Shown here piece by piece: positions 10,444-25,149 of a DNA stretch of 64,000 bases. The notes beneath the pieces were generated by a model that was not told the origin of the DNA, did not search any database, and was given only the letters and a program-made list of their open reading frames with translations. Each line of letters opens with the position of its first letter. Within the stretch, counting starts at the first letter, position 1. Both the position numbers and the translations under genes were made by a program. Origin of the DNA: Artemisia argyi (lineage: Eukaryota; Streptophyta; Magnoliopsida; Asterales; Asteraceae); contig CM060686.1 of NCBI GenBank assembly GCA_030686995.1, positions 75,591,757 to 75,655,756 of the forward strand, given 5' to 3'.

Positions 10444-11955
10444 CTTTGATAATCACAAAACGTAAACCCATTGAGCTAAAAATTATGACGTAAACAAGTA
10501 TTTAGTGATAAATATTCACTTTACATCCAAATCACTTAAGGTATGAATAAACAAAGTGTTTATTGCATTCTATGATCAAAGGAACATTTTTCTTAAACAC
10601 TAGACTTTTTATAAAATGTCACAAAACATTTTATATCTTTTACAAGATAATTTTTGGAAATAAAAGAATATGTTTAAATCATTATAAATATATGAATTCA
10701 AATTTTTAACCAAAAATGGTAAAAATGTTCCAGAAAAACCTTCCTCACAAAAGGACAAAGAAATCCAACGTTCTGGAGGGGGCGGCCCCCTTAATTCCTA
10801 GGCGGTCCCCTTAATTATTAAGGGGACCGGCCCCTAATTATGGGGACCGGCACGCTCCAGAACAGTGATTTTCTGGCCTATAAATACTGGTTCATTTCAC
10901 AGATTTTTCTCACCTTTTGCACTATAAACTTTCTAATCTAAATCTTCTATACCATTCTCTTAAACCCTTTGATCATATAATCATAATGTTTTGTTTCCAA
11001 GTGATCCAAGTTTCAACCTTTCAAATGCAAGAGAAGAATACTTCAATCCTTCAAGACAAGAAGTATTACAACCTGTTGTGACCTCCACATCCAAGTTGTT
11101 TGTGCATCATCACTTGTATAGCATTCATCCATTTGTGTATTAGTTGTGAATATTGGTTAGATAGAAGTAAACATAAGGAGTTAGGCTAGTAAGGTGTGTA
11201 GGTAGAGAAGTTGTGAATTGATTGTGGTGTGCAAGTAGTATAGGTGTGAAGAAGAAGTAGTGTGATTAGGTAGTGGTTAGGTGTGAAGAACTTGTGAAAA
11301 AGGTGTGACGAAGTTGTGGTGTGATAACTGGTGTGTAAGGTTTTCTCTGCCATAAGGGAGCTTGTTGACATAGTGAAGAAAACTCTCGAGTTTGGTGCTC
11401 GGGGAGTGGAGTAGGGCAAGGAAGGTGTCCTTGTAGCCGAACCACTATAATTCTCTTGTCTCATGGTTAGATCTTTCCATCTCTTACTTATTATCTTGCT
11501 TATATCATTATTACTTTTGTAGACATAGACGTATATATATTGTTGCTCATATAGTGCTAGTGTTGATTTCACTTAAAGATCAACCAAAAGTTTCATTCAC
11601 AAAACAAGGTTTTTACAATCAACCTAAAAAGGTAACATACATATAATTGATCATTTCGATCAAGTCTAGTTTTCATACAAAATATAATTAAGGATTACAA
11701 AATAAACATTTACTTACTTATCTCTCGTATATAACTATAATTGTTTATATTATTGATGTGTTGATTTCACATACTTAGCTTACATTATTATTATTGTTCA
11801 TACTTAGATATAATTGTTCATATTGTTCAAGATTTGAGTTCACATAAGATCGAATCAAAGTTTGAAAAGTAAACAAGGTTTTAAAACTAAGCTAAGCTTT
11901 CATAATAAAATAAAAAGGACGTAAAACTATTCAACCCCCCTTCTAGTTTTCCACA
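10444..11955 (+). repeat. C-family LTR, copy 1, main part
   Basis: Continues from 1022 and ends TTTTCCACA at 11955, followed by a primer site, so it acts as the 5' LTR of element C. The TATA box TATAAATA is at 10879-10886. The GC-rich cluster (GGCGGCCCCCTTAATT, TTATTAAGGGGACCGG) at 10777-10860 ends about 20 nt upstream of it. The second genomic copy is 43404-43730 plus 59820-60602. Confidence 0.85.
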
Positions 11956-11957
11956 AT

Positions 11958-11970
11958 TGGTATCAGGAGC
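11958..11970 (+). other. Element C primer-binding site (initiator Met tRNA)
   Basis: TGGTATCAGGAGC, two bases after the LTR terminus. It matches the Met-tRNA type with one inserted G relative to TGGTATCAGAGC. Confidence 0.8.
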
Positions 11971-12023
11971 CACGTCAGACAAGACTTTTAAAATATATTG
12001 TATTTTAAAACTTGTAACGATCT

Positions 12024-13863
12024 ATGGAATCTGAAAATTATTAGAAGTGCAATCTATGCAAAGACCACTATTATTTGAAAGTGATGGTTTTCTTTATTGG
12101 AAAATAGATTCGAAACTTATGTGAAATCAAAAGATCTTGATCTTTGGCATGTTATTATCTTTAGTGATTTTCCCCCTATTCAATATACTTTTGAAACTAA
12201 AAAGGATGAAATTGTATCTTTTGAAAAACAAAATGATGATTTGAAAATGAAACTAGCAAAAAATAATGAGGCTAAAATGGTTATTTATAATGCGTTACCA
12301 CGCAAAGAATATGAAAAAAATTTTATGTGTAAAACCACAAAAGAAATTTGGGATTCTTTTCTAATCACTCAACAAGGTAATAGTCAAGGTAAAGATAACA
12401 AAATAGATCTTCTTGTTCAACAATATGAACAATTTACGATTCCGTAGGAGGAATCAATAGATAATGCTTTTGCTAGATTTAACACTATTATCACAAATTT
12501 AAAAGCACTTGATGAGAATTTTTCTAGTAAGAATTTTGTTAGGAAATTTCTTCGGGCACTTCATCCAAAATGGCGAGCTAAAGTTATGGCGATTGAAGAA
12601 TCAAAGAATTTGTCAACTTTACAACTCGACGAGTTGATCGGCAACTTGAAAGTCTACGAAGCAATAATAAAGAAAGACTCCGAGATGGTCAAAGGAAAAA
12701 GGGAGCAAAGCAAATCAATTGCGTTAAATGCTAGGAAGCAATCTAGCGATGAGGATAGCTCAACCTCCGAAAGTAATGACGAAGAATATGCCATGGCCAT
12801 AAGAAACTTCAAGAAATTCTTCAAAAGGCGAGGAAGATTCGTTAGACATCCGCATGATGAAAGGAAAGCATCTCAAAGAAATAAAGATGACAAAAATGGC
12901 AAGAGCGAAAGGAAGTGTTATAAATGCGGCGACCCAAATCATCTAATAGGAAAATGTCCAATGATGTCAAGGGATCAAAATCAAAAGGCGTTCGTTGGAT
13001 GAGCATGGAGTGATAGCGATGAAGATGAAAAAGAAGTATCAAAGGACGAAAAATGTCTTATAGCCAAGGCATCCAATGAGGTACTTTCCGAAACCGAATA
13101 CAATCATTAGATGAAAAAGACCTAGATAATGAATATAATAGGTTATGCAAATTAGGTCAAAAGGTTATAGCTAAAAATAAGTCACTAAAACATATGAATA
13201 ATCTATTAGAAAATGAACTACTCGAATTAAAAATTAAACTACAACATTTGGAAAAAGAAAAAGAAGTTTTTATAGAATGTAAAACATGCTTAGAGGTCAA
13301 AAATGAAAACGAAAAACTTAAAGATAAAATTTTCAAACTTGACAAGTTTAAAATGGTAGTAACTCACTTAAGAAAATAATAAATGTTCAGGAAACTTCGG
13401 GAGATAAAACCGGTCTAGGATTCACCTCAACTAATGTTTCAACTAGTGAAAATAAAAATATAAAGTTTGAATGTGAATCTAGTAAACAAAAACCATTAGA
13501 ATCAAAACCTAGGTATATATACTTATAAAAGATAGAAAAATACCTATTGCGAGTAATGAGGAAGTAAAAAGTTTTTATAAACTATCATTAAAAGCCAAAA
13601 CCGGATTTTCTAAACCAAAATTAATATCTAAAACTCCACCTCCAAATAGACCAAATAATCCTCATCCTCGGTCTAAAACCCCTCAACCTAGAAGAAACCA
13701 AAATAGACAAAACTACAATAATACTAGTCATCAAATGTGAAATTATCAACCAAGTTACAATCCTTGGGGAATATTACCACTATACATGCATCCTAGCGAA
13801 ATGTTAAATATGTTTGGACCAAACAACTTTGGATCAATGAGACAATGGGGACCAAATGACTAA
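12024..13863 (+). pseudogene. gag: Element C gag (copia type), decayed
   Basis: The structural protein of a copia element, which would package element RNA. The N-terminus (ATG at 12024 or 12056) leads into the typical ...RFETYVKSKDLDLWHVI block. The mid region (12586-13002) has the acidic EDSSTSESNDEEYAMA stretch, a basic run and one zinc knuckle CYKCGDPNHLIGKC (CX2CX4HX4C). A coiled-coil block rich in Lys, Leu and Glu (13194-13376) follows, and the end is GSMRQWGPND with stop at 13861. Damage includes a one-base deletion near 12100, an in-frame TAG at 12445, a TGA at 13000 and later frameshifts. Autonomous relatives continue into protease at this point. Here nothing follows. Confidence 0.85.
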
Positions 13864-15242
13864 GTTGTCAATCTTCGAAGAAGTTGAAATCTCATCTACA
13901 AATGACTTCTATAAGTCAACATAGTCACTTGAAGTGCTTGAAGAAAATCCATTGAAGACTAAAAGGTACGCGTCTCTTTTAAGTTCATTGCTATAATTTG
14001 CATGCTTAGATAAATGATTAGTTAGATTAATGCTTAGCTATACATATATATTGTTTGTAACACTTATACATATATACGTACATAATAGCTTATATACTTA
14101 TAACCTAGAAACATCATTAGTTGACTTTCCTAGGAATAAAATGAAATTGTTCATTGCCGAACAAAATAGAAAATGGAAATCTTCTATATCCACTATTAGC
14201 AAACTCATGGTGATGAAGTGAAATGAGTTAAGTGGATCAATCATTAATATAGTATTAGGATTAGATGCCTCACGTAAGAAAACTATGGATGAAACAAGCT
14301 CTCGTAGACTATAGAATTAAGTTAGATAAGCGTGCGAAAACAAAGGAAATATAGATGTTAGATTATACCCCATTCAACACTCTCGCATCTAACATATAAA
14401 TTTTCGTCATCACTTCCTTTAGGATCATAGGATATGTAGAAACGATAGCATGAGATAATAATAGGCTTAACCAATCCTCTTGAGCATGAGATCTATAATA
14501 AACATCTTTTAAAATATATGATTAATGAGATTTGTTGTCAAAAATCTAATAGCTCTAAAAATATGCAAAAACCTCACATTTTGAAAAATAGTTTTTCAAA
14601 TGACTATCTAACTTTTCAATAACATGTTTTCACTATCAATATCCACAATTTTGTTTTGATTAAAACCAAAGATTGGGAAAATTTTCTTTACCTTTCATTA
14701 ACACATTTTGAAGTAAAACCCAATCTATTTTATTTAAATAACTCTCACATCTATGTGAAAACCTACTTTCAAACATTGTTGAATAATGCTAAAAACGTCT
14801 CTTTAAATCATGCATGGTGATCTCATATTTGTCATCTATATTTATATAAATGACACTTATAAGTGAACTAAATCAAATCAAGAAGACCATGGTTTGTCTA
14901 TTAAAACTTTGTTTGTAATAAGTCTAGAAATCCATGCTATCATAACTACCCACTTATTGCACATTGATACACATTAGGATTAATCCTCTTAGTTATGTAG
15001 TTATGAAATACTTGATATTGCTTATTGTTTCCTAGCACTTATATTTAACTTTCTTGATGAGTATGTTTGTATGCTAGATGAAATTGCTTGTTTACTTAAT
15101 CTCTTTGGTTGACATGCTTTGCCTACATAATTAGTATATGCTTAATTGCCTCAAAGAGTTGGACTTGTTTGAAACAAAAAACATAACCTTTCTGCAATTC
15201 ACTACCAAAACCCCTTTTTTTTGGCAATCTGGGAATCACCAG
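13864..15242 (+). other. Element C non-coding interior
   Basis: AT-rich sequence between gag and the motif cluster, with no protease, integrase or reverse transcriptase. The 63-codon frame at 14030-14221 has no recognisable motifs. The pol region has apparently been replaced or deleted, as in R1. Confidence 0.65.
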
Positions 15243-15324
15243 ATGGGCGGCCCCCTTAAATCATAAGGCGGCCCCCTTAATTATTAAGGGGACCGGCCTC
15301 CAACTAAGGGGACCGGCCATCTGA
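15243..15324 (+). repeat. Internal GGCGGCCC / TTAATTAAGG motif cluster of C
   Basis: TGGGCGGCCCCCTTAAAT, GGCGGCCCCCTTAATT, TTAAGGGGACCGGCC and AAGGGGACCGGCCA follow each other over 82 bp, bounded by CAGATGG and CATCTGATGG. It lies 132 nt upstream of the ORFx TATA box. The LTR cluster is 20 nt upstream of its TATA, so the arrangement looks like a second promoter module. Confidence 0.7.
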
Positions 15325-15455
15325 TGGTCGAAAGTGTTGTTTCCTTTTTCTACTTTTTAGCCCATTTTATCCTACACTTCCCAAAATTCACAAACCTATT
15401 TTATCCTAAACCTTCTATCAAAGTTTATACATCCTTAATCCCACCAATCCTAAAT

Positions 15456-15463
15456 TATAAATA
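15456..15463 (+). promoter_or_regulatory. Putative internal TATA box for ORFx (C)
   Basis: AAATTATAAATACTCTCATT. The T of TATAAATA is 41 nt before the ATG at 15497, the same spacing as in R1. A motif cluster of LTR type lies upstream. Confidence 0.5.
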
Positions 15464-15496
15464 CTCTCATTCCTCTCAATCTCCACTCATCTCATC

Positions 15497-16848
15497 ATGT
15501 CCTCTCCCATTAAATCAAAACCACAAAGAAACCCATTTGGAGAAGAAAGCCTAACTTCTATTAAAAGCCCGTCAAACCAAATGATGTTGTCAAACAACCA
15601 ACACCAAATTCCTCCTATGTCTTCAACATTACATACCTAACACCTCACTCTCCTTCCTACCAACATTACATATCAACAACCTTTACTCACCCATATCCTT
15701 CTACATTACACTCAAACCTCATAATCTTTACACACTCAAACCTCATATCCTTCTACCTTACACTCAAACCTCAAAACCTTTACACACTCAAACCTCATAA
15801 CCTTTACTCACCTCAACCTCAAATTTCATTTCCTAGTGCACCTAATACACCATCTATAACACCCTCCTACAAAGAAATCCCTTCCATGAACATCGCTCTT
15901 TCACTCTCACCAATCACATCACTTGATACTCATTTCCCATCTTCACCAATAACTCCACCTAGTCATCCTCATAATAAGATTCAACTATATAACCATTCCC
16001 TACATTCTACAAAGTGTGTCATCACCACTACAACTTAACCCATGAAGGTCAAACCATATTTCATGATACACAAACCTCATGCTCACTCAAATGAACCCTT
16101 TCACAAACCTCATCATAATAACCAAAGATCCATCCTTGTTCCCAAAAATACACCTTCATCTCACCCACATAAGCCATATGAAGAGCATGTTCAATCTCAA
16201 AACAACAATCCCAATCTCATTCCTAACACCTCACATTTTGTTCAACCTACCAATCCACCATCCAAAACATCCTCCACTCATGAAACATCCTATTCTTCCA
16301 CAACTTCATTCTCATCCATTCATGATTACCCAAACTCACAAATATCTCCACCACCAAGAGTATTGCCACCACCTCCTACCAACACACATGTTATCCCCAT
16401 GTTGCATGTCCAATTCCATCCCTAAATAACAACCACACTCCACCATCATCAACTTTCTCCGAACACTTGAAGTTCATTGAAGAACTCAAGGAAGCCCATG
16501 AGCTTTGTGCTCTTCTTGCCTTACACCTTGCTCAATGCAACTTGGAATAATTTTTCTCTAGCTCTCCTTCATCACCCCACAACTTGAAACAAGTTGCAAA
16601 ACATGTCAACAATTTTCCTTGTTGCATCTTTCTCCAAAAACAAACCATTTCATTGAATGAACACTTCACTTGGATTGAGTATCTTCTCACTAGATCTCAT
16701 CCAAAACCCTCGCTTGAGCAACATCCAAACTCTCAATCAACCTCTTCCGCTCCTAACTCTACGTCTCTAAACTCTCCACAACCAATCCAACAATCTTACC
16801 CTAACTTAACCATTTTTAATTCAAACACTCAATCATCAACCATCTAAG
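15497..16848 (+). pseudogene. ORFx of element C, decayed copy
   Basis: Homologous to the R1 protein at 4492-5532. It starts MSSPIKSKPQ at 15497 and is broken by stops (one near 15638) and frame changes, so pieces lie in different frames. Piece 16042-16425 is Ser/Pro/His-rich. Piece 16449-16848 has SEHLKFIEELKEAHELCALL, an in-frame TAA at about 16548, then FPCCIF and LNEHFTWIEYLLTR. The conserved core matches R1 block for block, and upstream low-complexity parts have drifted. That pattern suggests past selection on the core. The function is unknown. Confidence 0.6.
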
Positions 16849-17207
16849 CATAATATATGCTTATGATTTTCACTTTCAAATAAGAATCAACCAACCTTTT
16901 GTTACAAGCAAGTCCGATGGCTCTCTTTGGCAAATTAGGATCTTTAACATAATCACTTTGAACTAATTGTTATGTATCCTTAATATTTGTTTGCTATGCT
17001 TCTTATTTGTATATTGCATATTTTTCTATGTATGCTTATGCTTCTAATATTTTTGCAGCCAAGATTCCCATTGCTCGATTCCTTTGTGCCCTCGATAGAG
17101 GGGGAGCACACATCAAGGGGGAGCTTTCATCCCGTCTAACTTCATTTATGAAGCTCGTCGGCATAACCTTTTTGATTCTACAAAAAGGGAGAGAAGCTAA
17201 CATAAAC
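16849..17207 (+). other. Element C 3' region with polypurine-like runs
   Basis: It contains AGAGGGGGAGCA (about 17098), CAAGGGGGAGCT (about 17116) and AAAAAGGGAGAGAAG (17182-17196), matching purine runs before the 3' LTR of R1. Element D inserted at TAAAC (17203-17207). After D the C-like sequence continues only about 40 bp and the C 3' LTR is missing. Confidence 0.6.
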
Positions 17208-17674
17208 TGTTAGGTTTTGGATTCTGCTGCTGAGAGAAACTGCTGCTGTGATGAAACTGCTGCTAAGGTAAATGATTCTGCTGCTGATGTCAAAGTGCTG
17301 CTAAGGGAAAATGCTGCTGAAGGAATCTACTGCTAAAGTGATAAGCATGTATTCGTAGTAGATAATTATAGAATAGATTATGTGTATATAATATACGTCT
17401 AGAATATTCTTATCTTGAATAGAAAGTTATTGTAAACCTAGTAGGACTCCTTGGCCTATAAAAGGAGGATCCTAGGGTTAGTTAAACCTAGGAGGATCCT
17501 TGGCCTATAAAGTTATTGTAAACCTAGCATTGTCGAGTGCTCGTATTAATAATATTGAAGTGTTGATAGTTAAATTATTCTTCTTAAGTTAAGCTTTTAT
17601 ATTCCGCATTCTAGCTTAAGTGTTTAATACAAGTCAACTTCTATATAAGATCGTTTGCTCAACTGGGATCAACA
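17208..17674 (+). repeat. Element D 5' LTR
   Basis: Starts TGTTAGGTTTTGGATTCTGC and ends GGGATCAACA. The first 130 bp hold about eight CTGCTG-type words. A TATA box (TATAAAAG) is at 17457-17464. A second GGCCTATAAAG at about 17502-17511 lies in a block present only in this LTR (about 17477-17525). The 3' LTR has unrelated sequence there (about 41400-41450), so the 5' LTR has suffered a local template-switch-like rearrangement. Confidence 0.9.
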
Positions 17675-17676
17675 AG

Positions 17677-17688
17677 TGGTATCAGAGC
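17677..17688 (+). other. Element D primer-binding site
   Basis: TGGTATCAGAGC, the perfect Met-tRNA type, two bases after the LTR end. Confidence 0.9.
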
Positions 17689-17742
17689 TTGTGATCTAGA
17701 AGTTGTAATCAAGAAGAAACTGTTCCTTATCAATTGCTGAAG

Positions 17743-20337
17743 ATGGGTGATGACACACATATGATGACTGCTTCAAAGGTTCCCATGCTCAACCCAGGAG
17801 AATATGAGCTGTGGAAGATGAGAATCAGACAGTACATTTACATGATTGACTTTAACATGTGGAATGTGATCATCAATGGTGACTCTTTACCAAAGAAGGG
17901 TGCTGATGGAAAAGAGATACCAATCAAGGCTGCTGAAGAGAATTCTTTGAGGAAGATGGAGATCAAGGCACACAGTATTCTCTTAATGGGAATACCTAAT
18001 GAATTTCAGTTGGACTTTGATGGTTGTGAGACTGCAAAAGACTTGATGGATGCTGTTGAGTTTAGGTTTGGAGGGAATGATGCTACTAAGAAGTCAAGGA
18101 AAAACATGCTAAAGCATCAATTTGAGAACTTTACTGCTGAAAGTGGAGAAAAAATTAATGGAACTTACAATAGGCTCAATCAACTTGTTAGTCATTTAAT
18201 GCTTGTTGGCTATGTGGTTCCACAAGAAGATGTAAACCTCAAGTTCCTTAGAAGTCTTGCACCTGAATGGAGTATGCACACAGTTGTTTGGAGGAATAAG
18301 CCGGATTTTGAAACTATGAAGTTGGAAAGTCTCTATAACAACTGAAGAGTGTATGAACCATAATTGACTTCTTCATCTACTTCATCTTCTGGTACACAAA
18401 ATCTTGCCTTTGTATCTTCAAAGTCAAAAGGGTAAAAAGAATCTCACTCAACTGCTTATGTAGTATCTACTGCTGATGGATCTGCTGCTAGTTCAAATGA
18501 TAAGAATTCCACCAGTGATATTGCTTTGTGTGCATTCTTGGCTGATCTAACTACAACTGTAAGGTCACAGGTCATTAATCAATATTTGGATCAACTTGAT
18601 CCTGATGATCTTGAAGAGATGGATCTTAAATGGCAAATGGCCATGTTGACCTTAAGGGCAAGAAAATTCTTGAAGAGAACTGGAAGAGAAATCAAGTACA
18701 GGGCTAAAGAAAATGTTGGTTTTGATAAATCAAAGATAGAGTGCTGTAACAGCAACAGGAAGGGTCACTTTGCCAGAGAATGTAGAGCTCCAAAGAAAAA
18801 TGCTGAAGCTCCAAAGAAGACCACTGAAGAAACAAAGAATACCACTACTGCATTGGCTGATGAAGAACCAAATTTTTCCTTGGTGGCTCAAGTCAAGCCT
18901 AAAGTGAATAACTTTGCACTTATGGCCTATGCATCATCTTCTGGATCTGACTTTGAGGTATCAAATGATTCTGATTTATCTGTGTGTTCTTTTAAGCCAT
19001 GTGCTGATACAGTAGAAGAACTTAAGTCTAGAAATGAGAGTCTAATCAGAGAAGTTGAAAACCTAAAACTTGATAACTTAGGTTACAAAGTAGGTATTCA
19101 AAATGTTGAAAGAAGACTTGAGTATCTAAAAGAGTGTGAGTTAGAATATGTAGATAAAATTAACCAACAAGATGTTGAGATTTTTAAGAAAAACAACGAA
19201 ATTGAGGTTCTTAAGAATAAATTAGAAGAAGCAGAAAGAGATAGGGATGTAGCTCTTGCTGATAAAGAAAAACATATAGTAAGAGTAAATAAACAACAAT
19301 ATGCTTCTGATTTGGTTAATAAGTCTATTGAGAGTACACTGATGAGAAAAGGAAGTGGAATAGGTTACAATGAGGTTGCTCCTCCTGCTAAGAGTACCTA
19401 TGCTCCCCCAGGAAAAGAATTGCCTTTTATTAGTGAGCTAGATATTGAAAAACCTGTAGGTGAATCCAGTACAAATGTCTTAGAAACACCTAAGGAAGAG
19501 GGTAGAAAATTTCCTGATGCTCCTATTATTGAAGACTGGTACTCAGATAGTGATGAGGAACAGGAACAGGTTAAACTAGAACAAAAAGTAGAAAAGGAAG
19601 AAATTCCTACAAAAGTTGAACCTAAAATTGAATAGGTGAAGTTTGTGAGACCTGTGTTAGGTAAGGGCATCTCTAGGAAAATGGTTGAATATAATGAGAT
19701 TTCTAGAGATAGAATGAATTGTTTCAATAATAAGCCTAGGGGAAATCAGAGAAACTTTAATAACCTAGTTTCTAACAAATTAGGTAGTGAGTTTCAATTA
19801 AAGAAAAAGGCTTGTTATAAGTGTGGTAGCTTTGAACATTTGATTAATAGTTGTCCTGACCACAAGAAACCTGTTTGGAATCAATATTCTAGGGTGAATC
19901 ACAAATACATTAATAAGAATACTCACCCTCATCCTAATAGAAACATGATTCCTAGGGCTGTTTTGTTAAGATCTGGTGCAACTAGATCCATTTATGCTGC
20001 TAAATCAAATGGTGCTTTTAAAACCACAACTGGTTCTGTTGCTGTCTCTACTGCTAGTAAGCATTCTGCTGCTAGTAAGCATTCTGCTGCTAGTAAGCAA
20101 TCTGCTGCTAGTACAAAACTTTCTACTTCTGGGCCAAAAGTTTTATCAAATACAGTTGTTGGAAAACATTTTTATGCTGTTAAGGCCTCAGCTTGTTGGG
20201 TTTGGAAACCAAAATCAACTGTTACAAATAATGTTTCCAAAAACAATAGTGCATCAAGTGATTTAAATAAATTTAACTATGTTGATGCACAAGGCAGATC
20301 CAAGTCAGTAATGGCTTGGGTCCCCAAGAGAAACTAA
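17743..20337 (+). pseudogene. gag: Element D gag
   Basis: Copia Gag starting MGDDTHMMTASKVP. The capsid part runs to 18345 (LWKMRIRQYI, LKFLRSLAPEW). Three in-frame stops follow (TGA 18343, then TAAs near 18361 and 18433), then 18526-19635, a TAG at 19633 and 19636-20337, all in one frame. The first zinc knuckle near 18742 reads CCNSNRKGHFAREC, with its second Cys lost to Ser. The second near 19813, CYKCGSFEHLINSC, is intact. A long Lys/Glu coiled-coil region spans about 19010-19300. Three near-identical SAASK repeats occur at 20050-20115. Only point stops are seen, so decay is moderate. Confidence 0.88.
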
Positions 20338-20352
20338 TTTCTCTACTTTCAT

Positions 20353-20878
20353 GTGCAGGGTAATCTACTGGATGATCTTAAAGATATGGTTATAGTTGAC
20401 AGTGGATGCTCTGGACATATGACAGGAGATGAGTCTCAACTTGAAGACTTTGAGGCTTTTGAAGGTGGTTATGTTGCTTTTGGGAATGATCCTCAAGGTG
20501 GAAAGATTATTGGTAGAGGCACTTTAAGAACAGGAAATTTGGACTTTGAGAAGGTGTTTCTTGTGAAAGGACTTAAGTTTAACCTCTTTAGTGTCTCACA
20601 AATGTGTGACAAAAGGAATTTTGTTCTTTTTACAGACACTGAATGTATGATCCTTTCTCCTGATTTTCAACTGCCAGATGATAAATTTGTGCTATTGAAG
20701 GTCCCTAGAAATGAAAATATATACAGTGACCATATTAAGAACATTGTTCCCAAAAGAGCTTTAACTTGTCTGATTGCAAAAGCCACTATTGATGAGTCCA
20801 AATTATGGCATAGAAGACTTGGGCATCTGAAGTACAAGACAATGAACAAGTTGGTGAAAGGAAATCTTGTGAGAGGCA
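20353..20878 (+). pseudogene. pol: Element D pol, 5' part (protease, pre-integrase)
   Basis: Follows gag in the same frame after a TAA (20335). The aspartic protease has VDSGCSGHMTG near 20395-20428 (active site DSG), then the FNLFSVSQMCDKRN region. The GAG-pre-integrase domain starts LWHRRLGHLKYKTM. It is interrupted after the codons for VRG by element E, whose AGGCA duplication is 20874-20878. Pol resumes at 33043. No frame is lost once E and one AGGCA copy are ignored. Confidence 0.9.
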
Positions 20879-24005
<3,127 letters not shown>

Positions 24006-24008
24006 GAT

Positions 24009-24020
24009 TGGTACCAGAGC
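24009..24020 (+). other. Element E primer-binding site
   Basis: TGGTACCAGAGC, three bases after the LTR end. This is the Met-tRNA type with one change (TATC to TACC). Confidence 0.8.
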
Positions 24021-24177
24021 TAAGGTTATAGCGAACTAGGATGCATCATGGACCCTAGACTATAACCACACCATCATAGCATATCATCATTTCATCATAA
24101 GTGTATATTTACTTATTTTTAGGTGATGCCATTATACGAGTTATTTATTTTTATTTCACCTTGATTATTACAGAGAC

Positions 24178-25149
24178 ATGTCTTCGAATCCAAACACTGT
24201 CATACTTTACTCTATATCAGACTCTGATGATGAGGGCTCTATGTCCTCTACTGCTGTTTCACCATTTGTTTCTCCTGCACCTGAGTTGCCACTTTTGGCA
24301 TCAGATGATGACACCGAGCCTTTCGAGGAGGAGGAGACGACTCCTACTCCTCATGTCCACCCTACTGTACCACTTGATGTCACCCGTGTACCCACTGACA
24401 TACCATCTCCTACTACTACTATTTATTCAGAACCGAGACTTATGTTTCCTAGGGGTAAGACTATCCAGGTTGCTAGGAAGAGTGTTCGTTATGCTACATC
24501 TACTTTTAGGACTCTCCCTAGTCCTATTGTGCCTACACCACCACCACCAGCCATACCCACTACTACTCCTATATCTACCTCACTCTTGCCGCTCAGGAAG
24601 CGTGCAAGGTTTACCACTCCAGATTCACCTACCACTGAGACTGCTGACCTTTCACCACCACCAGTATACCACATAGGTGAGAGTTCGAGAGCGGCTGCGG
24701 CTAGGGGGCCTACAGCTGTTACATTTGAGGATCAGTTAGGTGCTCAGCAGGAGCAAGTTGATAGTTTGAGGTATAGAGTTGATGAGATTATTACTACTCG
24801 ACTTGAGGCTGTCGAGGAGCAGGTTGAGGATTTGATTCAGGGCAGGGTTGGTATTGATGTGTCGTACCATGGACTCGAGGCACGACAGTTGAGGCACCAG
24901 GAGCAGATTGATCTACTTAGGGATGAGTTACCTGAGATTCGAGATAGAGCTCAGGCGACACAGGAGATTCAGTGGGAGCAGGTAGACCAGTTGGCATTGA
25001 TTCGAGAGAGGTTAGTTGTATTGGAGCGCAGAGATGCTTCTTTTCAGTTACGAGTTCAGCATCTTGAGGAGATCGTGGTTGCGATGGATCGTGAGATTCG
25101 CCGCTTGAGAGGAGAGCCTGGACCATCTAGAGCACCTGGAGGAGCCTAG
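24178..25149 (+). CDS. Element E upstream ORF, acidic/coiled-coil protein
   Basis: A 323-codon intact ORF starting MSSNPNTVILYSISDSDDEG, between the primer site and gag. Residues 1-60 are acidic and Ser-rich. Residues 60-165 are Pro/Thr-rich with a basic LRKRARF patch. Residues 180-310 are Glu/Gln/Arg-rich heptads (QLGAQQEQVDSLRYRVDE and similar) predicted by eye as coiled coil. No zinc knuckle or enzyme motif is seen. I recall similar N-terminal regions on gypsy polyproteins in Asteraceae annotations. Here it is separated from gag by a 480-bp spacer. The role is unknown, and self-association or Gag assembly is a guess. Confidence 0.7.
   Translation: MSSNPNTVILYSISDSDDEGSMSSTAVSPFVSPAPELPLLASDDDTEPFEEEETTPTPHVHPTVPLDVTRVPTDIPSPTTTIYSEPRLMFPRGKTIQVARKSVRYATSTFRTLPSPIVPTPPPPAIPTTTPISTSLLPLRKRARFTTPDSPTTETADLSPPPVYHIGESSRAAAARGPTAVTFEDQLGAQQEQVDSLRYRVDEIITTRLEAVEEQVEDLIQGRVGIDVSYHGLEARQLRHQEQIDLLRDELPEIRDRAQATQEIQWEQVDQLALIRERLVVLERRDASFQLRVQHLEEIVVAMDREIRRLRGEPGPSRAPGGA

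Noticed and set aside
11186..11572. 128-codon minus ORF, with a counterpart at 60284-60628
   Set aside because: Both are in C-family LTRs, antisense to the element and rich in simple words. Their similarity follows from LTR duplication.
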